From positions 1 through 64,000 of the forward strand of contig NZ_JACJVC010000007.1 in the NCBI RefSeq assembly GCF_023369555.1: a stretch of 64,000 nucleotides of DNA. The letters are read 5' to 3'. The first letter of the stretch is position 1, and every line of letters starts with the position of its first letter. This stretch comes from Actinomyces sp. AC-20-1. Its GTDB lineage: Bacteria > Actinomycetota > Actinomycetes > Actinomycetales > Actinomycetaceae. The notes below the pieces were generated by a model. The model saw only the letters and a list, made by a program, of their open reading frames with translations, had not been told where the DNA came from and ran no database searches. This document shows positions 43,490 through 51,674 of this stretch, in pieces. The position numbers and the translations under genes were made by a program.

Positions 43490-44473
43490 ATGGACCTCAC
43501 CTCCAACACCCGCCCCGCCGACATGGAGCGCATCACCACCCCCGAGCTCGCCGACGCCTTCATCGCCGAGGCGGTCGAGGCCGTGCGCGCGCAGGTCGGC
43601 GACGGCAAGGTCCTGCTGGCCCTGTCCGGCGGCGTCGACTCCTCCGTCGTCGCCGCCCTGCTCATCAAGGCCATCGGCAAGCAGCTGGTCAACGTCCACG
43701 TCAACCACGGCCTCATGCGCAAGGGCGAGTCCGAGCAGGTCGTCGAGGTCTTCGCCACCGGCATGGACGCCAACCTCGTCTACGTCGACGCCTCCGACCG
43801 CTTCCTCACCCTGCTCGAGGGCGTCGAGGAGCCCGAGACCAAGCGCAAGATCATCGGCGGCGAGTTCGTCGCCGTCTTCGCCGAGGAGGCCGCCAAGCTC
43901 GACGGCGTGAGCTTCCTGGCCCAGGGCACCATCTACCCCGACATCCTCGAGTCCGAGGAGGGCGTCAAGGCCCACCACAACGTCGGCGGCCTGCCCGAGG
44001 ACATGGACTTCGAGCTCGTCGAGCCCGTCAAGCTGCTCTACAAGGACGAGGTGCGCGTCGTCGGCCGCCGGCTCGGCCTGCCCGCCTCCATGGTGGACCG
44101 CCAGCCCTTCCCCGGCCCCGGCCTGGGCGTGCGCTGCCTGGGCGCCATCACCCGCGACCGCCTGACGGCACTGCGCGAGGCCGACGCCATCGTCCGCGAG
44201 GAGATCGAGGCCGCCGGCCTCGACATCTGGCAGTACTTCTGCGTCGTGCCCGACGTGCGCGCCACCGGCGTGCGCGAGGGCAGGCGCGCCTTCGACTGGC
44301 CCGTCATCATCCGCTGCGTCAACACGGTCGACGCCATGACCGCCGAGGTCCCCGACCTCGACTGGCCGCTGCTGAGGCGCATCACCGCCCGGATCCTCGC
44401 CGAGGTCCCCGGCGTGTGCCGCGTCGCCTACGACCTGACCCCCAAGCCCGTCGGCACCATCGAGTGGGAGTGA
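43490..44473 (+). CDS. Stand-alone GMP synthase ATP-pyrophosphatase subunit
   Basis: A 327-residue protein equal to the C-terminal two thirds of GuaA. ATG 43490 follows AAGGAGACCTC. ATP-PPase P-loop LSGGVDSSV (about 44-52), [17 protein letters not shown] (about 160-176), [14 protein letters not shown] (about 205-218) and the C-terminal KPVGTIEWE are intact, but there is no glutamine amidotransferase domain and no GATase gene beside it. Two-subunit GMP synthases are known in archaea and some bacteria. Here it would need free ammonia or the glutaminase half of the full-length GuaA at 34528. It differs clearly from the first copy, so it is not a recent duplicate. Confidence 0.9.
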   Translation: MDLTSNTRPADMERITTPELADAFIAEAVEAVRAQVGDGKVLLALSGGVDSSVVAALLIKAIGKQLVNVHVNHGLMRKGESEQVVEVFATGMDANLVYVDASDRFLTLLEGVEEPETKRKIIGGEFVAVFAEEAAKLDGVSFLAQGTIYPDILESEEGVKAHHNVGGLPEDMDFELVEPVKLLYKDEVRVVGRRLGLPASMVDRQPFPGPGLGVRCLGAITRDRLTALREADAIVREEIEAAGLDIWQYFCVVPDVRATGVREGRRAFDWPVIIRCVNTVDAMTAEVPDLDWPLLRRITARILAEVPGVCRVAYDLTPKPVGTIEWE

Positions 44474-44632
44474 GACCGCCCGGGGCCTGAGTTCGACTCC
44501 GGCCCGCTCCTCCGCCTGTGGCCCACGTACCCGCCGCCGTGCAAGGGCCGGTGGTCCCTGGCTCGCGCCCCGTCGGCGGGCCACCCTGGGCACGGCGACG
44601 GCGCCCCGCCGTCGGAGCACCTCGGAGGAACC

Positions 44633-45607
44633 ATGCAGTACACGACCCTCGGCACCACCGGAATCCGCATCCCGCGCCTGTGCGTGGGAGGCATGAGCTT
44701 CGGCGAGCCCTTCCCGGACTTCCACCAGTGGGTCATCGACCAGCCCGCCACCCAGGCCGTCATCGCCCGGGCCCTCGAGCTCGGCGTCAACTTCATCGAC
44801 ACCGCCAACGTCTACGCCCACGGCACCTCCGAGCAGTTCATCGGCCAGTCGCTGCGCAACCTCGGTGTCCCGCGCGAGGACGTCGTCCTGGCCTCGAAGG
44901 TCTTCTTCAACGAGGGCGGCCTGTCCGCCCAGGCCATCGAGCGGGAGATCACCGGCACCCTGGAGCGTCTGGGAACCGACTACCTCGACCTCTACATCAT
45001 CCACCGCTTCGACTACAACACCCCGGTGGAGGAGACGATGCAGGCCCTGCACCGCCTCGTGGTCGACGGGCGTGTGCGCGCCCTGGGGGCCAGCGCCATG
45101 TACGGATACCAGCTGCACACCATGCAGGTCGTCGCCGACGCGCACGGCTGGACGCGGTTCGCCAGCATGCAGAATCACTACAACCTCCTGTACCGCGAGG
45201 ACGAGCGCGACCTCATCCCCGTGTGCGAGCAGTACGGCATGAGCCTGACGCCCTACAGCCCGCTCGCCTCCGGCCACCTCACCCGCCCCCAGTGGGACTC
45301 CGACTCCGTGCGCTCGACGACGGACAGCACGATGAAGGCCAAGTACGACCACGCCCGCGAGCTCGACATGCCCGTCATCGAGCGGGTCGCGAAGGTCGCC
45401 GCGGACCACGACGTGCCCATGGCGGACGTGGCGCTCGCCTGGCACTGGGCCAAGGGCGTCGCCGCTCCCCTCGTCGGCTGCTCGCGGCCCGGCCGCGTCG
45501 ACGACGCCGTGCGTGCGCTCGACCTGGAGCTGAGCGGTGAGGAGGTTGCCTTCCTCGAGGAGCCCTACCGGGCGCACGACGTCGTCGGGGCACTGCCGCG
45601 CCCCTGA
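44633..45607 (+). CDS. Aldo/keto reductase
   Basis: A 324-residue NADPH-dependent reductase of the larger AKR (YajO/YhdN-like) group. ATG 44633 follows CTCGGAGGAACC. Catalytic tetrad: Asp and Tyr in NFIDTANVYAHGTSE, Lys in LASKVFF, His in LYIIHRFDYNTP. Cofactor-binding SPLASGHLTR and the C-terminal VGCSRPGRVDDAV are also seen. It is a single-gene transcript after the second guaA with 159 bp between; no operator recognised. Substrate unknown, probably a broad-range aldehyde. Confidence 0.92.
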   Translation: MQYTTLGTTGIRIPRLCVGGMSFGEPFPDFHQWVIDQPATQAVIARALELGVNFIDTANVYAHGTSEQFIGQSLRNLGVPREDVVLASKVFFNEGGLSAQAIEREITGTLERLGTDYLDLYIIHRFDYNTPVEETMQALHRLVVDGRVRALGASAMYGYQLHTMQVVADAHGWTRFASMQNHYNLLYREDERDLIPVCEQYGMSLTPYSPLASGHLTRPQWDSDSVRSTTDSTMKAKYDHARELDMPVIERVAKVAADHDVPMADVALAWHWAKGVAAPLVGCSRPGRVDDAVRALDLELSGEEVAFLEEPYRAHDVVGALPRP

Positions 45608-45614
45608 CACGCGC

Positions 45615-45681
45615 GAGCTCGAGGGTTGTGCACCGAGTACGAGGGCTGGATCCTCGAACTCGACACACAACCCTCGAACTC
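45615..45681. repeat. Nested inverted repeat between convergent genes
   Basis: The outer arms (45615-45630 and 45666-45681, 16 bp with one mismatch) enclose inner arms (45634-45644 and 45652-45662, 11 bp with one mismatch). The whole 67-nt segment can fold into one long hairpin. It lies between convergent genes and can act as a bidirectional terminator. Confidence 0.65.
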
Positions 45682-45735
45682 GGTGATGGGGACGTGGCGT
45701 CGCGGGTGCGTGGGGCAGCGGCGTCCGTCCCCGCC

Positions 45736-46920
45736 TCAGATGGTGGCGCGCGCCCTCGTGCGTCCCACCACCATGGCCACGACGGTGATCGCCACCGCGA
45801 ACATCAGGCACAGCCCGCAGTCCGCCAGCAACGGGGCCAGGTGCTCCCGCGACATCGACTCGGCGGTGGCCGCCCCGGTGATCGCCTCCTGCGCCCAGTA
45901 GCCGGGGGTGAGGCGGGCCACCGCGGTCATGGCGTCGGGCAGGAGCGTGAGCGGTACCCACGCGCCGGCGAGGAAGGACATCGCCATGCCTCCGATGTTG
46001 CCGATCGCGTCGGCCCACTGCGTGCTCAGACCGAGCTGGCCGATGAGGAAGCCGATCGAGACCGCCACCGCCGTGTACACCAGCACGGCCAAGGCCACGA
46101 CCGCCAACCGCGGGGCGGCGCCGATGACGTCGTCGGGCGTGAACACGTTCAGCCCCAGGCTCATGATCCACACCCAGTCGAGCAGACCCAGCACGCCGCA
46201 GGCCGCCAGCAGCCCCAGGCTGCGCGAGTGCGAGGGCGTCGGTGACGCCGTCGTGCGCGCCAGCACCGGCCGTGCCCGCAGGGAGGACATGAGGATCGAG
46301 ATGGCGACTACCGCGTACACCAGGATCGGGTAGGTGGAGAACCGGATGAAGAGCGGGAAGCTCTCGGGAAGAGGCGCCGCGGTGGGGGCGATGAGCTCGG
46401 CGGAACCCCGGGCCGTCATCGACTCGGCGGCCAGGGCGACGGCCTCGGCCGGGTCGTCGGCGAGTACCTTGAGGTAGTCCGCCACCTGACCCAGGTACGT
46501 GCCCGTGCGCTCATCCATGAGGGAACCGGCCACCGAGGAGTAGGAGATGACGGTCTCCAGCGTCGGCGGTGCCTCGCCGCTCTCGACAGCCCGCACCAGC
46601 TGGGCCTCGTAGCCCTCGGGGATGATGACGATGTACTCGACCCGGCCGTTAGCGGTGGCGTCCTGGATGGCCCGGCGCGAGTCCTCCACCGAGGTCGGGT
46701 TGCCGACCTGCTCGAGGTAGGCGGTCAGCCCCTCGGAGACGGCGGAGTGGTCCCGGTCGATGACGGCGACCCTGGCGGTGGCCGTCGTCAGCTCGGCCGC
46801 GCTCGGCTGCTGGACCGACAGGCCCGTGATCACGCCGATCATGGACAGCATGATGAGGTAAATGAGGATGTGGAGCCGGTGCCCCAGCACGATCCTCAAC
46901 GCAGTCCTGAACGTGCTCAT
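45736..46920 (-). CDS. ABC-2-type transporter permease
   Basis: A 394-residue integral membrane subunit of an ABC exporter. Start ATG 46920, overlapping the upstream permease stop by 4 bp. N-terminal helix (about 15-36), then a large extracytoplasmic domain (about 40-190, RVAVIDRDHSAVSEGLTAYLEQVGN), then five C-terminal helices with GGMAMSFLAGAWVPLTLLP and TPGYWAQEAI, the ABC2_membrane_3 pattern (YhgE/DrrB-like). It is third in an ATPase-permease-permease operon divergent from a two-component system. The substrate is likely a peptide, lipid or drug; unknown. Confidence 0.9.
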   Translation of the reverse strand: MSTFRTALRIVLGHRLHILIYLIMLSMIGVITGLSVQQPSAAELTTATARVAVIDRDHSAVSEGLTAYLEQVGNPTSVEDSRRAIQDATANGRVEYIVIIPEGYEAQLVRAVESGEAPPTLETVISYSSVAGSLMDERTGTYLGQVADYLKVLADDPAEAVALAAESMTARGSAELIAPTAAPLPESFPLFIRFSTYPILVYAVVAISILMSSLRARPVLARTTASPTPSHSRSLGLLAACGVLGLLDWVWIMSLGLNVFTPDDVIGAAPRLAVVALAVLVYTAVAVSIGFLIGQLGLSTQWADAIGNIGGMAMSFLAGAWVPLTLLPDAMTAVARLTPGYWAQEAITGAATAESMSREHLAPLLADCGLCLMFAVAITVVAMVVGRTRARATI

Positions 46921-48158
46921 GAGCTCATCCTCCTCAGGCGCAGCAGGGCCACGACGCCGAGGACGGCCGCCATGGCGAGCATGGTGAGGCAGCCCTGGAC
47001 GAAGGGTCCGAGAGTGTCGTAGTAGATCAGTGAGTGGAAGGTGCGGGTGCACTGCCACAGCGGGTTGAGCCTGGCCAGCACGGGCACGGTGTCCTCGACC
47101 GCCCGGCTCAGCTCCTGGGTCGCCTGCCCGAACAGCCCGGTGAACAGGGACAGCAGGGCGGTCAGGCCCGCGACGCTGCCCGAGCTCACCTTGGTCGTGC
47201 CCAGCACGGCCCCGCCCATGCACGCCATGAGGGCGCCGACGGCGATGACCACCACCCCGAGTGCGAAACGGGGACCGAAGTTCACCCCGACGACCCAGCG
47301 CATGAAGGCGTAGGCGACCACCAGGCACACGAAGATGCAGACCCAGGCGGCCGCAAGGATGCCGGCCAGGACCCGCCAGCGCGGCAATGCGGCGAGCGTG
47401 CGTCGTGCCCCCAGAGCCCCCGAGGAGACCGTGACGGCGCGGGCGGCCAGCAGGGACAGGTTCATCCCCATGCCGCAGGCGAAGGCCAACAGCGACAGGT
47501 AGTAGGGCGTGTCCAGCGCCCCGGGCACCTGGGACACGACCAGCTCGGTGGTCCAGGTGCGCGACTGGCCCAGCGTGCCCGCGCTGGCGGCCACGTTCTC
47601 CAGGAGGGCCAGATCCTCGGGGTCGGGCTGCTCGCCGGCGCTCGCGGCCGCGGCGACCCGGTCACCAGCGGCGGTCGCCTCCGTCTCGATGGCCCTGCCC
47701 TCGGCCTGGCCCTGCGCGAAGGAGTCCATCACCGCGCGCAGGATGGTGGAGGAGGCGATGGAGGAGGCGTCGGAGCCACCCTTGGCGGTGAGCCTGAGGA
47801 CGGGCTCACCGTCCTGGACGACGATGTAGCCGACGGTGTCGCCGTTGAGGGCAGCGGCCTCGGCCTGGGCCTCCGTGGATGTGGCGACCGGGTCGATGAG
47901 GTGCAGGCCCTCGCCGTCGGAGCGCTCACCGGAGGCGGTGGACACGGAGTCGATGAGCGCGTCGAGCCCGGTGACCTGCTCGTAGGCGGCGTCCTCGACG
48001 ACCCCCAGCCGCAGCGGGTTGATCGCTTCGGAGTTGTGAATGCTGGAGAACATGCCCATGAAGATGAGCGACATGATGACGGGGAAGGCCAGGGTCCACA
48101 GCAGGAGCACGGGGTCGCGCAGGTAGGCCAGGACCTGGTAGCGGAAGACGGAGCCCAT
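46917..48158 (-). CDS. ABC-2-type transporter permease
   Basis: A 413-residue permease paralogous to its neighbour. Start ATG 48158, one base after the ATPase stop. N-terminal helix with LAFPVIMSLIFMGMF (about 18-32), an extracytoplasmic domain of about 190 residues (GVVEDAAYEQVTGLDALID ... VVQDGEPVLRLTAKGG), and five or six C-terminal helices; GLFGQATQELSRAVEDTVPVLARLNPLW is the conserved ABC-2 loop. Likely a heterodimer with the product of 45736. Confidence 0.9.
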   Translation of the reverse strand: MGSVFRYQVLAYLRDPVLLLWTLAFPVIMSLIFMGMFSSIHNSEAINPLRLGVVEDAAYEQVTGLDALIDSVSTASGERSDGEGLHLIDPVATSTEAQAEAAALNGDTVGYIVVQDGEPVLRLTAKGGSDASSIASSTILRAVMDSFAQGQAEGRAIETEATAAGDRVAAAASAGEQPDPEDLALLENVAASAGTLGQSRTWTTELVVSQVPGALDTPYYLSLLAFACGMGMNLSLLAARAVTVSSGALGARRTLAALPRWRVLAGILAAAWVCIFVCLVVAYAFMRWVVGVNFGPRFALGVVVIAVGALMACMGGAVLGTTKVSSGSVAGLTALLSLFTGLFGQATQELSRAVEDTVPVLARLNPLWQCTRTFHSLIYYDTLGPFVQGCLTMLAMAAVLGVVALLRLRRMSS

Positions 48159-48159
48159 C

Positions 48160-49242
48160 TCAGGCCTCGTCCCCGCCCAGGTCGCGCAGCTCGCGGCCGG
48201 TGATCTCCAGGAACACGTCGTTGAGAGTGGGGGGCTGGCTCGTGACGTGCCCGATGGTGACGTCGGCCTCGGCCAGCAGCGCCAGGACGTCGGAGGTGTT
48301 GTGGGCGCCCCTGGTGCACTCGACGGTGAGGACGCCGTCCTCATAGGTGACGGTGCGGGCGTGCTCAAGACACCGCAGGCGCTCAAGCAGCTCCTCGCCC
48401 AGCGCCGGGGCGCCGGTGGAGCCCGCGGCCTTCTGCGCCGCCTCGGCCTCCCCAGTGCCGGCGGCCCCGGGGGCGCCGACGGCGACCACCTGGATGCGGA
48501 TGCGCTCGCCGGTGCCGATCATCGCCTTGAGCTCATCGGCGGTGCCGGCGGCGACCTGCTGCCCGCGGTCGATGATGACGATGCGGTGGCACAGCTGCTC
48601 GACCTCCTCCATGTAGTGGCTCGTGTAGATGATCGTCGTGCCGGCCTCGTTGAGACGGCGGATCCCGTCGAGGATCGAGTCGCGGCTCTGCGGGTCGACG
48701 GCGACCGTCGGCTCGTCGAGGATGAGGATCTCGGGGCGGTGGGCGATGCCGCAGGCGATGTTGAGGCGCCGCAGCAGGCCCCCGGACAGCTTCTTGGGGC
48801 GGAAGCGCCGGAACTTCTCCAGGCCGACGAAGGCGATGGTCTCCTCGACGAGACGGCGTCGCGTCGCACCGTCGGAGACGTACAGGGCGCAGAAGGCGTC
48901 GATGTTCTCGGCCACGGTGAGCTCGTCGTAGACGGCCACCTCCTGGGGGACGATGCCGATGCGGCGCTTGAGACCGTAGGAGGTGGCGGACATCGGCTCG
49001 CCCAGGACCTCGATCTCGCCCTTGTCGTAGGTCAGCAGCTGCAGCAGGCAGTTGATCGTCGTCGTCTTGCCCGAGCCGTTGGGGCCCAGGAGCCCGAGGA
49101 TCTCACCACGGGGGATCGTCAGGCTCAGGCCGTCGACGGCGACGAGCTCGCCGTAGCGCTTGACCAGGCCAGTGATGGCGACGGCGGGCGCGGCGCCGGC
49201 GGGTGGGGACGGGCGGGCCCCGGAGGCAGCGGTGTCAGTCAT
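48160..49242 (-). CDS. ABC transporter ATP-binding protein
   Basis: A 360-residue DrrA/CcmA-type ATPase driving the two permeases. ATG 49242 is chosen (GGGAG 10 nt upstream); an alternative ATG lies three codons earlier. Walker A GPNGSGKTT (about 53-61), Q-loop IVPQEVAVYDEL, signature LSGGLLRRLNIA (about 149-160), Walker B ILILDEPTVAVDPQ (about 169-182) and H-loop YTSHYMEEVE are all intact. A C-terminal extension of about 100 residues, rich in Ala and Gly, is typical of this exporter class. It lies divergent from the sensor kinase gene. Confidence 0.95.
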   Translation of the reverse strand: MTDTAASGARPSPPAGAAPAVAITGLVKRYGELVAVDGLSLTIPRGEILGLLGPNGSGKTTTINCLLQLLTYDKGEIEVLGEPMSATSYGLKRRIGIVPQEVAVYDELTVAENIDAFCALYVSDGATRRRLVEETIAFVGLEKFRRFRPKKLSGGLLRRLNIACGIAHRPEILILDEPTVAVDPQSRDSILDGIRRLNEAGTTIIYTSHYMEEVEQLCHRIVIIDRGQQVAAGTADELKAMIGTGERIRIQVVAVGAPGAAGTGEAEAAQKAAGSTGAPALGEELLERLRCLEHARTVTYEDGVLTVECTRGAHNTSDVLALLAEADVTIGHVTSQPPTLNDVFLEITGRELRDLGGDEA

Positions 49243-49308
49243 GGCAGACATGCTCCCGGCCGGGGCTCGGGCGGCGGAAGTGCCTGCTGTCATGAGCGGG
49301 CGGGACGC

Positions 49309-49330
49309 ACCCATGACGGTTGTCATGGGT
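49309..49330. promoter_or_regulatory. Palindromic operator between ABC exporter and two-component system
   Basis: ACCCATGAC-GGTT-GTCATGGGT is a perfect 9-bp inverted repeat with 4-nt spacer; a third half-site (gtcatga) lies at 49289. It stands in the 159-bp gap between divergent promoters and is a good candidate binding site for the NarL-type response regulator encoded at 50664. Confidence 0.65.
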
Positions 49331-49401
49331 CCCCTCCGACGAGCAGTGCCGCCGGGCGCCGTCGTTGTACCAGCGCGTCCGGATCACGGATCATCGGCCC
49401 C

Positions 49402-50667
49402 GTGAGAGTGCTCGGGGACCAGGCGGTGCTGCTGGCCGTGTGCACCGGCCTCATGCTGCTGGGACACACGGCTGACGCCGACGGCGCTGTGGCCCTGGCC
49501 TGGCTGCTCGCCGCCGTCATCGCCGCCGGGACGCACCGCCTCGTCGAGACGGGGCGCGGCCCGGGGCCGGCTGCGAGCCGGGACGCGGCGGTGGGGGCGC
49601 CAGTGGCGCTGGCCTGGGAGCGGCCCGTGCTCGCCCTGGTGCCCTGTGTGCTGTACCTCCTCGTCGGCTGCCTGAGCCCCGCCTCGCTGGCGGGTGCCTC
49701 GCTGGTCGTCTACGGGCCCGCCCGGGTGCAGGTGAGGGGGCCGGCGGGAACCCGGGGACGCAGGGCCGCGCGCCTCCTCGGGCTGCTGGCCACCGCCTGC
49801 CTCGCCGTCGGCCTGGCCCGTGCGGCTGCCCTCGCGGGCGGCGGGGCCTGGGCGCCTGCCGCCCTCGTCCTCGGGCCGCTCACCACCGCCGTCCTGGCCG
49901 CGCTGCTGGCCGTGCGCACGGCCCAGGCCGATGCCACCCTGTCGGATCTGCACTGCCTGCGCGACGACCTCCTGGAGAAGATCACGGCCCTGTCGACATC
50001 CCGCGCCCGCCTGCGCTCCGCCCAGGACGCCGAGAACCGGGCCGCGGTGCTCGACGAGCGCACCCGCATCGCCCGCGACATCCACGACGGCGTCGGTCAC
50101 CAGCTCACGCGGCTGCTCTTCCAGGTCCGGGCCCTTGAGGTCACCCACCGCGACGAGCCCGCCGTCGTCAGCGAGCTGGAGACCATCGGGGCGGGCGTCG
50201 GGCAGGCCCTGGACACCATGCGCTCCTCCGTCCACGCGCTCGCCGACGACGCCGAGGACCTGGCCACCGGGCTGCACGTGCTGGCCGTGCGCGGCCCGGT
50301 GCCGAATGTCGCGGTGACGTGCCAGGTGGGGCCGGAGCTGCCCGCGCAGGTCTCACGCTGTCTCGTCGCCGTCGTGCGCGAGGCCTTGACGAACGCGGCC
50401 CGGCACGGGCAGGCCCGCCAGGCGATCGTGAGCGTCGTCGAGTACCCGGGGTTCTGGCAGGCCCAGGTCACCAACGACGGCCTGCCGCCCATGCCGTCGG
50501 GCGTGGTCGACGGGCGCGCCCGGGAGGGGATGGGCCTGCGTTCGATGCGTGAGCGCGTCGAGGCCCTGGGCGGCACCCTGCGGATCATCCCCTCCCCACG
50601 CTTCAAGGTCCTGGCCACCGTCCCCAGGCCCAGCAGTTCCGCCACCACCCCGAAGGAGCCCCGTTGA
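49402..50667 (+). CDS. Sensor histidine kinase (HisKA_3, NarL-partner type)
   Basis: A 421-residue membrane kinase. GTG 49402 is chosen; the upstream frame is antisense to the ABC gene. Four or five N-terminal helices (about 5-195) without a large sensor domain suggest membrane or cell-envelope sensing. The phospho-acceptor His is in RIARDIHDGVGHQLTRLLFQVRAL (split; about 222-245). The HATPase domain shows VREALTNAARHG (N-box) and GMGLRSMRERVEALGG (G-box). It overlaps the response regulator start by 4 bp. With the divergent ABC-2 exporter it forms a typical self-protecting sensor-exporter module. Confidence 0.93.
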   Translation: MRVLGDQAVLLAVCTGLMLLGHTADADGAVALAWLLAAVIAAGTHRLVETGRGPGPAASRDAAVGAPVALAWERPVLALVPCVLYLLVGCLSPASLAGASLVVYGPARVQVRGPAGTRGRRAARLLGLLATACLAVGLARAAALAGGGAWAPAALVLGPLTTAVLAALLAVRTAQADATLSDLHCLRDDLLEKITALSTSRARLRSAQDAENRAAVLDERTRIARDIHDGVGHQLTRLLFQVRALEVTHRDEPAVVSELETIGAGVGQALDTMRSSVHALADDAEDLATGLHVLAVRGPVPNVAVTCQVGPELPAQVSRCLVAVVREALTNAARHGQARQAIVSVVEYPGFWQAQVTNDGLPPMPSGVVDGRAREGMGLRSMRERVEALGGTLRIIPSPRFKVLATVPRPSSSATTPKEPR

Positions 50668-51338
50668 AGGTCCTCATCGTCGACGACGACGCCCTCGTCG
50701 CCCAGTCCCTCGCCACGATCCTGTCCGCGGAGCAGGACGTCGACGTCGTCGGGACGGGGTCGAGCGGCCCGCAGGCCGTCGCACGGTACCGCGAGCTCGC
50801 GCCCGACGTGCTCCTCATGGACATCCGGATGCCCGGGGGCGACGGGCTGAGCGCCGCCGAGGAGGTGCTCGGCGAGGACCCCTCCGCCAAGATCGTGTTC
50901 CTCACCACCTTCTCCGACGACGAGTACATCGCCCGGGCCCTGGCCATGGGCGCGCGCGGCTACCTCATCAAGCAGGACATCGCCCAGATCGCCCCGGCGT
51001 TGCGCGGTGTCATGGCGGGCATGAGCGTCCTGGAGGGGCAGGTGCTCGCCCGCGGCGTGGCTGCCCGCGGTGGCGCCGGTGCAGCCGGGAACGCGGGGGC
51101 GGACCCGGCGGCCGCCGTGCGCCACGCGCTGCGCACGGGTGTCTTCGCGGCCCTGACGGAGCGCGAGTTCGAGGTCGTCGAGGCCGTCGCCGAGGGGCTG
51201 GGCAACACCGAGGTCGCCGACCGGCTCGCCATGAGTGAGGGAACCGTGCGCAACCACATCTCCTCGTGCCTGGCGAAGTTGGGGCTGCGCAACCGCACCC
51301 AGCTCGCCGTCGCCTGGTACCGCGCCGGCCGCGCCTGA
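50664..51338 (+). CDS. NarL/LuxR-family response regulator
   Basis: A 224-residue regulator starting with TTG that overlaps the kinase stop (TTGA), with AAGGAG upstream. Receiver domain: acidic pair in LIVDDDALVAQ, phospho-acceptor Asp in DVLLMDIRMPG (about 48-58), Lys in GYLIKQDI (about 104-111). LuxR-type HTH at the C-terminus: LTEREFEVVEAVAEGLGNTEVADRLAMSEGTVRNHISSCLAKLG (split motif, about 165-208). An Ala/Gly-rich linker of about 30 residues joins them. It probably controls the divergent ABC exporter. Confidence 0.95.
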   Translation: MKVLIVDDDALVAQSLATILSAEQDVDVVGTGSSGPQAVARYRELAPDVLLMDIRMPGGDGLSAAEEVLGEDPSAKIVFLTTFSDDEYIARALAMGARGYLIKQDIAQIAPALRGVMAGMSVLEGQVLARGVAARGGAGAAGNAGADPAAAVRHALRTGVFAALTEREFEVVEAVAEGLGNTEVADRLAMSEGTVRNHISSCLAKLGLRNRTQLAVAWYRAGRA

Positions 51339-51383
51339 GCGCCCCGCCCCCTCCGCCGTCGCCCCGCCCCCCCTCCGCCGTCG

Positions 51384-51450
51384 TCGAACTTATCGGGTTG
51401 CGCTCGAAAGTACGGCAGAACGCCGTACGCTCGCGCGCAAAACGATGAGG
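51384..51450. repeat. Hairpin repeat, copy 1
   Basis: A 67-nt segment beginning TCGAACTTATCG and ending AACGATGAGG with an internal stem (GTACGGC/GCCGTAC). It resembles the segments at 54625 and 57614: shared pieces are TCGAACT, CTCGAAAGTACGG and CGTACG.TCG.GNGCAAA. It lies next to the aldo/keto reductase gene remnant. Confidence 0.65.
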
Positions 51451-51485
51451 TGGGCGGGGCGGCGTGGATCGGGCGGGCGGGGGAC

Positions 51486-51589
51486 GACGAGGGCGCCTCC
51501 GGCGAGGTCTGGAACACCCCGTAGCCGAGCACCGGCATCTCGACGCCGGTGGTGAGGGTGCGTGTGGGGACGGTCGGTGCGGTGGACAC
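51486..51589 (-). pseudogene. N-terminal remnant of an aldo/keto reductase
   Basis: Reading leftwards from GTG 51589, the frame gives MSTAPTVPTRTLTTGVEMPVLGYGVFQT, closely matching the start of the intact aldo/keto reductase at 55617 (TTTLNNGVEMPVLGYGVFQT). Similarity stops after about 34 codons, and the hairpin repeat follows about 35 bp downstream. In the intact gene the same repeat follows the stop codon, so an internal deletion fused the gene head to the repeat. Not functional. Confidence 0.65.
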
Positions 51590-51674
51590 GTGCGTTGTGC
51601 TCCCGGCTCGGTGCTGGCTCGAGTGGGTCAGCAGGACATGCCTGAGGACATGCCGGTACCGGAGATGAGGTTGG

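Noticed and set aside
44485-44510. Possible 3' end of a tRNA (gttcgactcc) and attachment site
   Set aside because: The flanking bases cannot form a T-stem or acceptor stem and no CCA or anticodon region is present.
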